Shown in pieces: positions 55,618-64,000 of a stretch of DNA of 64,000 nt. The stretch spans positions 312,927 through 376,926 of the forward strand of contig NW_001865054.1 in assembly GCF_000002865.3 (NCBI RefSeq), read 5' to 3'. Source of the DNA: Monosiga brevicollis MX1. Lineage: Eukaryota; Opisthokonta; Choanoflagellata; Craspedida; Salpingoecidae. Under the pieces are notes generated by a model. It was not told where the DNA came from and did not search any database. It worked only from the letters and a program-made list of their open reading frames with translations. Numbering within the stretch: position 1 is the first letter of the stretch; each line of letters begins with the position of its first letter. Position numbers and translations under genes: made by a program.

Positions 55618-57188
55618 TTAATGCTCGCCATCGTCAGAGTCGGCTTCAGAATCTGCCGGCTCGGCCAGCTGGGCCAGCACTAAGGCACGAAGAAAAGCAT
55701 CGCCATCGTCACTGCCACCATCGCTGGCATCATGGTCATTTGCCTCTCCGTCTTCACTGCTGTCACTGTCAGTACCCAGCGCGTGGGGTCCGAAAGCAGC
55801 TGCTCGGTCTTGGTCTTCATCGCTGCTCTCCTCCTCTTGATCGGAAGAGGACAGCCCCTCGTGTTCTGGCCCCTCTGTGGCCATGATCCAACGTTGCAAG
55901 CGATCCAGGTGCTGCTGAAGCTCGGGATCTTCCCAGTCAACACCCGAATTGTAGCAGAAAAGCTCAAAGCGTTGTGCGGAGGTGGTGACAGGCAAGGCAG
56001 CATCCTCAAGTCGCGGGGCTTCACCGCGAGGTGGCAGCGGAAAGCTGGCTCGCAGAGTCCAAGCTGACTCGAGTAAAAAACCCCATGTATCCCTTTGCAT
56101 TACAGGTTAAACCAAGGGTGAGTTTGCATGCACGAGTTGGAGGGGGAGATCGAGATTTGGGCAGGACATGAGACATCCAGGCCTATGTACGGTGCTCAAC
56201 AGAGCAACAATGGCAACGCCCAGGATTCGTGTGCACACAACAGCGGGCGTATCAAAAGAGTGGAGCAACAAGAGGGGAGTTGCACCTACGGATCGCGTCG
56301 AACGTAATTGTTTGGGAAGATGTGGATTCGCACGCAGCTCCCGGGGTGTGACTGGTACCAGGTGGGGCGACTTAGTGGCTCCGAGAAGCGCCAGCGAAAT
56401 GCCAGCCCTGGGTGACCTGGCGCTTCACACCAAGCAGATGATCAGCACGCTGTGTGAGTCTGGGCAGACCGAATGCAGATTATGGGCCACGCTCATGACG
56501 TCGTGGTGAGAGCAAGGGGCGCGAGCCTGGACGTGCTCTGTGCAGCGTGCACTCACCATGCATTCGATGGTCGTGGCCAAAGGTGATGATGCGACAGGGC
56601 TCATTGTTCCACCAGGGATCATTGGCAATCCAGTCGTCGCCTGCCGCTGCCTTGAAGCGAAAGCTCCATTGAAAAGAGCAGAGCTCGTCCTCGGTCAGCC
56701 AACAGCGCCGACTGTCCGCCACTGACTCGCGCAGGGCTTCATAAGCTTGTCCTTGCTCCAACAACGTACGGGCTCGAGATGAGACATGCACCTAAAAAAA
56801 CATCAAGCGGTGAGTGGCCCATGCAGCAGGCAGCAGGCGTTTGCTGGCATGTGGGGCTTGGAGCACGGCAGCAGACCACTCGCCTTGTCGGCCCATATTC
56901 GCAGACAGTGCGCCCGCCAGAGCAAGGGTGTTTCTGCCAGGCTTTTCCAGCGCGAGGAAACCTAGCCGTGTCGCGGACATGTCGAAAGAGAAAAAAGGCA
57001 TCAGGCTCCATCGCCAGACAGGCTCAGATGGAGGAAGAAAAAGGCCGTGAGAAAGACAAACTCACCTGCCGCATGCGAGCAAGGGATGGGTAATCCAGAC
57101 GACGCAACACATTCAAGGCGACATCTTCGGGAAGTGAAGCCAGAATGTCGAAGCGTGTCTCCGTTGAGGAACGTCGCAGCGACGCCAT
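55618..57188 (-). CDS. F-box protein with acidic C-terminal tail
   Basis: Four exons in phase: 57188-57066, 56791-56557, 56407-56290 and 56092-55618, giving 316 residues. The N-terminus contains an F-box (ILASLPEDVALNVLRRLDYPSLARMRQ-type, residues about 14-41), which binds SKP1 in SCF ubiquitin ligases. The centre has WSFRFKAAAGDDWIANDPWW, then FRWRFSEPL and WGFLLESAWTLRASFPLPP, which look like one beta-rich substrate-recognition domain shared with some eukaryotic F-box proteins. The last 90 residues are a Ser/Asp/Glu-rich tail (SSDQEEESSDEDQD) that is probably disordered. Substrate is unknown. Exon 3 is supported by phase and by the repeated W/F-R-F-x pattern, but is weaker than the others. 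Confidence 0.8.
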
Positions 57189-58168
57189 CCCAATTGATCG
57201 GGACTTTACCCTGTAGCAATGACCAGTACACCACCTCTCCCCTGCCCATGACCAAGCCCCGTCAGAGCATCCAAAACACTCGAACACGCACAGGCACACA
57301 GGCACGGGCACACAAGCACACACACAGGCACAGGCACACACACGGCCAGGTCGCGCAAGACGCGAGAGAGAGAGAGAGAGAGAGAGATAGCAAATCCAAA
57401 CAAAACGCTTCAACACACGTAAGCTGGTGTAGTAACATCAACTGCATTTATCCGTACTCTATCGTCGATAACTCATACACGGAACATTATCAAATCTACA
57501 ACAACCCTCACTTTTTATTCAATAATATCGTGATACGTGCTCTGCTGCTGACAATAATGTCAGATAAACTAGCCGTTGCCGTGTCGCCGGGCGACGCGAG
57601 CTTCGGGCAACAACCCGGGCGGGGCAGGAGCGGACAGAAAACTGCTGCTGTGAGTGGTGGCAAGGGCTCGGGTGTGAAGCAATGGCTTGGTCATTGAGAC
57701 CCTTGTGTGCACAAGTCGGCAACCACATGATCATGGCCGCTTCCTGAGCCAACACGCATGCACATGTGGCCACTTTCTTGTGAACCGGGTGCAAACTTGA
57801 TCAGTCCAATGGGTTGCTCGTCTCACAACGGCTGTGCCCAGCGCAGCCCACAGCAACGGTTGGCCGCCCCCGTTCATTGTCACCTGCACCACCTGGCCAC
57901 CCGACCATGGGCTCAGCAAAGTGTAATAAGGGCCGTCCTTGGCGTGGGTTGCCCCTGCACTCCCTCTCCATGCCGTCACCACTACATGATGGCAAGGGTC
58001 AAGGGGATCACCTCTGGACACCAGTGCCGCTACTGCTCCCCTTCACCCGCTGCCCCTGACGTTTACTCCGCGCGTCTCCAGGCAGCATTTTTTTGCCAGG
58101 CACGCCCCCGACCACCATCGGCTCGAGATAGCAGGCTGCCTCAACCTTGATTGATCTTCCCGAGCAGC
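57189..58168. other. Divergent spacer with GA and CA repeats
   Basis: Almost 1 kb between the F-box gene and the secreted stalk protein. It has CA-rich sequence at 57290-57345, a GA tract at 57364-57388 and an A/T-rich block at 57430-57540. I see no exon. Confidence 0.6.
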
Positions 58169-60896
58169 ATGATGCGAACGCTACTTTGGGCTTTGGCCTT
58201 GGCCACCCTGGTCGCTTTGGGCCAAACCAAGGCACAAAACGACGTGTACTTTCTCATTCAGGAGCAAAGCGATGCGACCGTGTTCAAGCAACAGATTGAG
58301 GATATCCTGAAGTCTCTCATTCTCTACGATGAGTTTTATACCACCGGTGACTTTGAGGTGGTTATTCTGCAGAAGGGCATTGGCATGCCCTTGTTGCGTG
58401 CCCCCATCGATGCGGCCATTGCACAGCTGCCCCTCCTCACCATGATTGAAACAAGCGATGGAGAGCTTGGTGACCTTCTCAACACCGCCAACGCTCAAAA
58501 GGCTGGCAACGCCGACCCGGCCGTAGCGGTTATTGTTGGGGTCGAGCCCTTTGAGGAACTGGATGCTCTCAACGCCTTTGCCGCTGCCAACGCCTTTCTC
58601 AATTTCGACCAAGTCTTGCTGTGGGATATCGCTGTTACAAGGAACGAGGCTCTTTTGCTTCAGCTGGAATACTTGGTCGACTCCCTGAAGCTGGCTGGCT
58701 GCTGTATTACTACAGTCACTGGCAATGCCTGGAACAAGGTGGCGCAATACATCAGCGCCTCGGAATGCCCCAGGTTAGCATCTGTACCGGTCGGCTAGTC
58801 CGCTGGTTTGAAAATCAGCCCGTCTTTGCTGATCGACTCGCCTCACTCTAACTCTGGCATTTTTTTGCACAACATTTGCCATTGCTCCCCGTAGCGACTC
58901 GCTGTCAACTACAATGCTGCCAGCCACCACAGAGGATGACACCACGACTGCATCTGCTTCCACCACCACCACCACCACCACACCCTCTTCATCGTCAACT
59001 GCTTTGACCACCCTCTCCACCAGCACCACACCCGTAAATGGCCCTGGATGTCCTACCCTAGCAGAGGAATGCCGTTGCAAACCCAACGCCGGAGCTGTGT
59101 ACTTTCGCAATGACAATGGGTGCTTTGTCGAGTGCCGCTGCCGATCTCTGGAAGAGATTGCGGAACAAGGCAACGTACGCAGTATCGACGAGATCTATCC
59201 ACCTGCCCCGACCACGACGCGCCGTCCCGTCATCACCACCACCACGTCGACGACCGCCTCTTCGAGCATGGTCACCCCTCCCAATGGCGCCGGATGCCCG
59301 ACACTAGAGGACAATTGCAACTGCAAGCCAAACGCCGGCGCCGTCTTCTTTCGAGGCTATGATGGCTGCTTTGCCGAGTGTCGCTGCCGATCTCTGGAAG
59401 AGATTGCGGAACAAGGCAACGTGCGCAGTATTGATGAGATCTACCCGCCTGCCACCAGCCGACCTGGTATTCCCGTAACTCGCAGCTCTTCCGTTGGAAA
59501 CCCGTCGGTCACCACCACTACTACCACCGTGCGAGTGCCCGTCACGACGACAACAACGCCTCTGCCCGGCTGCGGCATGCCCAACCCGTTGTTTTCTCGT
59601 TTGTTCGCGGACAACTATGCTCTGGTGGCCGTGGGCAACTTCACTCAGCGTTTGGTAGATGTTGACGTTGACTTGGGTTGGTCGATTGCCGATGAGCGCG
59701 ATCCGTCCATCCGCCGCGCCACCCTCCATCAGCTACCTGCCATCTCAGACTTGGATTTTCGTACGCTGTGCTTCCGTGCGTGTGAGGAAGACCTCGTGTG
59801 CACGGCCGTGACGTTTGGCGTGGGACCTACCAGCTGGCTTGAATGTCGTCTGCATGACCTGATCGCAGCGCAAGCCGATGGCGACCTTATGCCCACAACC
59901 AACTGCACTTACTCATTCCGTCGTGACACGCTGCCTCGCGCGTCTCCATACGCGCGTGATCCCTCATCCCCCTATTATCTCGAGCCGACCACATCCACAT
60001 CCACTTCCACTTCCACTTCGTCCTCCACATCCAGTTCTTCTTCCTCGTCTACTTCTAGTTCAACATCAACCTCTACGTCCACGTCTACATCAACCTCCTC
60101 GTCCTCCTCCTCCTCCTCATCTTCATCATCATCATCATCATCGTCCACCTCTTCTTCCTCGTCTACCTCTTCGTCTACGTCAACCAGTACCTCCACTTCC
60201 TCGTCTACCTCTTCGTCTTCCTCCTCTTCTTCCTCCTCTTCTTCCTCTACCTCAACCAGCACTTCCTCCTCTTCTTCAACCTCCTCATCATCCTCCACCT
60301 CAACCTCAACCTCAACCTCAACTTCCACCACAACTGACCCATTGGCATGGACCGGATTTGCATCGCCAATTTTGGGCAACCTCAACGGTGTACCCCAGCC
60401 GATGCGCTTTGCGTCAGCCTTCCCCACCACAAGCCCAAATCTTCTTCTGATTGAGGATGCCACCGACGCGGAAGAATGTCGCGACTTTTGTCTCGGCTGG
60501 ACCCGGTGCCAGGGCGTTTTTGTGTGGGCCCGTGGGCCCTCCGACTTCCAATGCCGTTACGTCAACGCCACCAACGACACAATTCCCACCTCGTTGCCCT
60601 CGTTGTCATATCGTAAGCTCGAGAGTAATGACACGTGGACAGCAACTGCCTTCACGCCCTTGGCCCCAGGCGAGCTCTTTCTTTCCGCCCTGAGCTCGTC
60701 GTCCATTATCTACGTAACCACGTTGACAAGCGGCGATGCTCAGCAGTGTTTTGATGTTGCCAAGCAGTTTCAAGCTGCCCAGGGTGGCGTCTTTGACGCG
60801 ACTGGCACCTGCCGTGTTCTTAGTACCATTGACTACGACCAGGTCCTGCCCGGGGTCAACGGCGTGCAATCATTTGAGATCAGCCGCCTCGCGTAA
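58169..60896 (+). CDS. Secreted modular protein: vWA-like domain, two Cys-rich repeats, PAN-like domains and Ser/Thr stalk
   Basis: Two exons in phase, 58169-58773 and 58895-60896, giving 868 residues. The start (MMRTLLWALALATLVALG) is a signal peptide. Residues about 24-200 are alternating hydrophobic strands and helices resembling a von Willebrand A domain (DVYFLIQEQSDATVFKQQI), but the metal site D-x-S-x-S is replaced, so metal binding is unlikely. Then a Thr-rich linker and two near-identical Cys repeats (CPTLAEECRCKPNAGAV and CPTLEDNCNCKPNAGAV) each ending SLEEIAEQGNVRSIDEIYPP. A PAN/apple-like Cys domain follows (LCFRACEEDLVCTAVTFG), then about 110 residues almost only Ser and Thr (59990-60330), probably O-glycosylated, then a second PAN-like domain (ECRDFCLGWTRCQGVFVW). 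I see no C-terminal membrane helix. The role is unknown; extracellular matrix, theca or feeding-collar material is a guess. Confidence 0.82.
59045..59455 (+). repeat. Tandem internal duplication encoding the Cys-rich module
   Basis: Two units about 240 bases apart. The segment TCTCTGGAAGAGATTGCGGA onward is almost base-identical in both (about 59144 and 59390), so the duplication is recent or homogenised. Confidence 0.9.
59990..60330 (+). repeat. Low-complexity TCN/ACN codon tract encoding Ser/Thr
   Basis: About 340 bases of mixed TCN, AGT and ACN codons inside the secreted stalk protein. Synonymous codons are mixed, which suggests selection for Ser/Thr rather than simple slippage. Confidence 0.9.
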
Positions 60897-61234
60897 AGGC
60901 ACGTTTTGTTTGTTTGATGACCTTGTTCGCTCTTTGCGCGTGTTGTTGCGTGACTATTCTATACAGCCCATGCTGGCCTGGGCACTGCCAGTTTGACGTA
61001 ATTGGATTCATGTCTTTATTCTGGCTTCTTGAACAGCGAATTGCTGCTGGGGAATCATGAAGGACTGCCACATTAAGTGAATTTTCATCAAATCTGATCT
61101 CGAATAGGCAAGGCTTTCTTTCAAATAACTGACAGCTGCGACATGGATAGGACTGTCGATTCAATTCCCGGTCCAGGTTGCCCCCTTCTTGCAGATATGC
61201 AAAAAAAAAAATGTAATATGATCATCACCTTGCT
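60897..61234. other. Convergent spacer
   Basis: Between the stalk protein and dihydroorotase 3' ends; an A run at about 61200-61211, otherwise nothing recognised. Confidence 0.6.
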
Positions 61235-63620
61235 CTAGTCCTGGATACCTTGAGCCGTCCAAGGGATGACATCGCCGGCATTGACGGGTACAACCTGTGG
61301 CAGCCCCGCACACGTGTCAGTCAAAATGCCTGCTGCACCGCAACCCGGAACTAGCGCACATGTCGAGCAATCATAAACAAACCTTGCTCTGACCAAAGGC
61401 ATACTCCAGGGGCACGGTTTGTGGCTGACGCAAGAGTGTCACAGTGCCGGTGTTGCGAGGAAGACCATAAAACGTCGATCCATTGCGACTGACAAAATTC
61501 TGCAAGCACGACACAGCAGTGAGCAAGAGGAGCGAGAGAAAGGACGAGGGGAAGGGGGCAGACCGCAACCGTACATCGAGCAACTCGAGGCAGCCCAGCT
61601 GGTCAAACACCATGGCGTAAAGTTCCAACGCCAAAGGCATGGTAAAGCAACCGGCGCTGCAACACGCTATAGTAGGAAGGGGTCACAGGTGAGCACCTGA
61701 TGTAAAGGCTCGGGTTGAGGACGAAGAAGGCACAAACGCCGAAACGCCGTTGGGCCCTTGAGGACTAGGTGCAGGTTGCGCCTCGGCAGGAACTGAGAGC
61801 ACCCCGGGAAAGAAGGAACAAAGGGCATACAAGCTTGTTTGCGCTCAACAGCGTGCGGCGCACTGTCGGTGCCCATGAAGAACTTGGGTGAGCCGGAACG
61901 GACGGCATCGAGCAAAGCCTGACGGTCGTCTTCCGTCTTGAGCACGGGGAGGCAGTACTGTTGTGGGTCACATCCCGGAGCGAGGGAACAAGGCAGTGCA
62001 AAGCATCAGCGACACGGATGGAGGGTTGGAAAAATGTAGCGCTACGGCGGAAGTGACGATGTCAACGCGAGCTGGCTCTCCAAGAATGGTCAGGCCTCAC
62101 CTTGTGTGGGCGCAAACCCTTGTCAAAGAGGGCGTTGCGATTATACAAGAGGTGTTGGCAGGTGATGGTGGCTGCCACGTTGGGGCCTTGACTCCTGCCG
62201 ACACGACGAAGAAAGGGGATGAGCGACATGACGGTGACAAGCCAACCCGAGCAATGCGGTACTTACGTGACAAACTCGACCGCCTTGCGCGTGGTCACGT
62301 GCTCCATCACCACCTGGATGAATTCAAAATAAATGCACAGCAACAGGATGCACACGTGCAGACAGGGATGACTGCGCATCCACAAGCTTGAAATCATCCC
62401 AAGTGCAAGACGCCTCGACATGCAATCGGCTAACCTTGAGGGAGGGATGAGCAGCCACCAGAGGTCGTAGATGGCGGTCAATGAAGACGGCTTCGCGATC
62501 AAAGAGGTCGATGTCTGGTGTCGTCACTTCCGAGTGGACCAAAAGGGGGAGGCCAACCTGGCCATCAAACAAGGTCGAGGTAGAAACCGCGCGATGTCAA
62601 GATGCCAGTGTACAAAGGGTGAAGAATGGCGGCGGCCACCAGCACCAAGGGCTTCGAGCACCGACCTCAGCCATGGCAGCAAGAGCAGGACTGCACTTGG
62701 CAATATCGGTGACGCCCGAGTCGCTGTTGGTGGTGGCACCAGCCGGGTACAGCTAATCAAGGAGGTTGAACTTCTTTTGAGCAAGGTCTCTCAGCCCGAA
62801 GAAGTGCACACGAAAGAAGAGCAAGGCGCCACTAGCCGCGGGGCGAAGCATCTATCGTATACCTTGACTGCGTAGATATGACCTGAAGCCTTGGCTTTGT
62901 GGATCTGTGCAAGCACGTCGGTGAGCATGAGAAAGGTGGATGGCATAGAGAAACTGATAGGAGCATGTCTCACCTCATCAGCAGTGGTATTGTCAGTCAG
63001 GTAGAGGGTCATGAGTGGGACAAAGTCAGGACGGCCACCGGCGTGAGCCGCCGCTAGGACACGCTCGCGATATGCAAGCGCCTATTAGATGAGAGCGCAA
63101 GGGATGAGCTTATGCCGTCATCGAGCGAGCTAACCCGCTTCAATCCCACAATGCTGGATCACAACATGCGTTACTTTCAATGGCTGGCCTTGACGCTTAC
63201 CTGTTCCGTGTTGACCACGGGAGGGACAAGGTTTGGCATGATGATGGCCCGGCGCACACCAGGTGTCAGCACTGTTGAAGACACGGGTACCCGAAGATGG
63301 CACAAAACAGTTAGAAACGGATGCAAGCGCGGGGGAGGCAGCGCCAAGGAGAGGCACTGCGAGGGCGAGGTAAGAACGCACGGTGCCCAAGCGAGGCAAG
63401 GCCATCGCCATCGCGAAGATGCAGATGAAGATCGTCGGCGGCGCCAACAACAATGGCCTCTGTGTGGTGGTAACCATTGCAGGAAAAGTGGGCCGGCAGG
63501 TTATGGCGTGAGGTGGGAAACAAGAGGGAGGTAGCCGCTGGCTTGATGGGGATGCGGAGCAAGGAAAGAGGAAAGGGGGAGGGGGGCACTTGGACCGGTG
63601 GGGGTAGTGGTGTCAGCCAT
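61235..63620 (-). CDS. Dihydroorotase, PyrC (class II) type
   Basis: Zinc enzyme that cyclises N-carbamoyl-aspartate to dihydroorotate in pyrimidine synthesis. Thirteen exons join in phase: 63620-63596, 63459-63382, 63271-63201, 63081-62974, 62904-62863, 62752-62666, 62557-62435, 62313-62267, 62194-62101, 61957-61831, 61666-61575, 61499-61383 and 61294-61235, giving 356 residues, the normal PyrC length. Key motifs: DLHLHLRDG (zinc His pair), [19 protein letters not shown], the carboxylated Lys in [16 protein letters not shown] (across an intron), LPLLVHSEV and VVMEHVTT (zinc His), [24 protein letters not shown] (catalytic Asp) and [11 protein letters not shown]. The first exon is very short (MADTTTPT) with a weak GTCCAA donor, so the exact start is less sure. 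No fused CAD domains are present. Confidence 0.95.
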
Positions 63621-64000
63621 GCTGATGACGATGGTCGGGTGCAAATGGGGCACGAGAGATAAAATGCCATCCCATCCGATCTGTCTGACAATAACATCTT
63701 GCACAACCTCCTCAGATGGTCATGTGCACGACAAGGCGTTCGCGTCTTTCAAGCATCACTCCTGTGCGTTTTGTTTTTGTGAGTGTGTTGCTGTGTTTGA
63801 GTGTGTGGTGTTTGTGTTGTTGGTGTTCTTATGGGAGAGAACGAAAAGTCAAGGAGAGAAAGAGAAGTTTTTGAGAAAGGTTTTATATTCCATCCGTTAC
63901 TTGATTTACACAACCATAATGCTCTTCATTGCAAAGCAATCAAGAGCTGGTGCAGAAAAAATGAGAGGGGGGGGGGGGGGGGGGTAATTTAAAAACACTT
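63621..64000. other. Sequence upstream of dihydroorotase
   Basis: Probably includes its promoter. It contains GT-rich sequence near 63770-63830 and a run of about 18 G at 63967-63984. No gene recognised before the window ends. Confidence 0.5.

Noticed and set aside
59975-60463. 162-residue acidic frame on the minus strand and a Pro-rich frame on the plus strand (59878-60450)
   Set aside because: Both are shadows of the Ser/Thr codon tract in the secreted stalk protein.
61130-61200. Possible tRNA-like TTCAATTC element
   Set aside because: No acceptor stem or anticodon arm could be folded around it.

Overview
The window is nuclear DNA of a compact, intron-rich unicellular eukaryote. The evidence points to a choanoflagellate close to Monosiga: a P2X receptor, a cadherin-repeat membrane protein, KMO, THADA and a BLTP2/hobbit-type giant protein all occur together; genes are split by many short GT-AG introns; spacers are a few hundred bases; simple repeats (CA, GA, CT, homopolymers) are frequent. 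The species is an inference. I see no operons, CRISPR arrays, rRNA or convincing tRNA genes. Exon boundaries were worked out by hand from splice signals and reading frame, so genes described with complete exon lists are firmer than those given only as a span.

Layout. 1-1200 (-): the edge of a pogo/Tigger-like DDE transposase-derived gene with an in-frame stop. 1862-7729 (+): a coiled-coil plus helical-repeat protein I cannot name. 8053-12658 (-): a type I membrane protein with cadherin repeats. 13651-14769 (+): a tail-anchored protein with a UBZ4-like zinc finger. 15683-16036 (-): a 40-residue Cys-rich protein in three tiny exons. 16817-19513 (+): a secreted family 8 polysaccharide lyase (chondroitin/hyaluronan type). 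19753-28175 (-): THADA. About 28600-32253 (-): a divergent tandem AAA ATPase, perhaps PEX6-like. 32690-35458 (+): kynurenine 3-monooxygenase in 16 exons. 35628-37204 (-): an AIFM2/FSP1-like oxidoreductase. 37637-38256 (+): a BolA-family protein. About 38600-49121 (-): a BLTP2/hobbit bridge-like lipid-transfer protein. 49449-50346 (+): a four-EF-hand protein. 50520-51972 (-): a cathepsin L-like protease. 52536-55134 (+): a P2X receptor. 55618-57188 (-): an F-box protein. 58169-60896 (+): a secreted modular protein with a Ser/Thr stalk. 61235-63620 (-): a PyrC-type (class II) dihydroorotase in 13 exons.

Most genes are ordinary housekeeping or signalling genes with no shared pathway. Three sets touch related biology. 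The cadherin protein, the polysaccharide lyase, the secreted protease and the stalked secreted protein are surface or extracellular proteins. KMO and the FSP1-like gene are convergent neighbours, both flavoenzymes of redox metabolism. THADA (tRNA modification/calcium), BLTP2 (lipid transfer) and P2X (ATP-gated channel) are typical of the animal lineage. The most unusual items are the split 40-residue Cys-rich gene, the eukaryotic PL8 lyase, the membrane-anchored UBZ4-like protein, the stand-alone PyrC-type dihydroorotase, and a P2X receptor that appears to lack standard ATP-contact residues.
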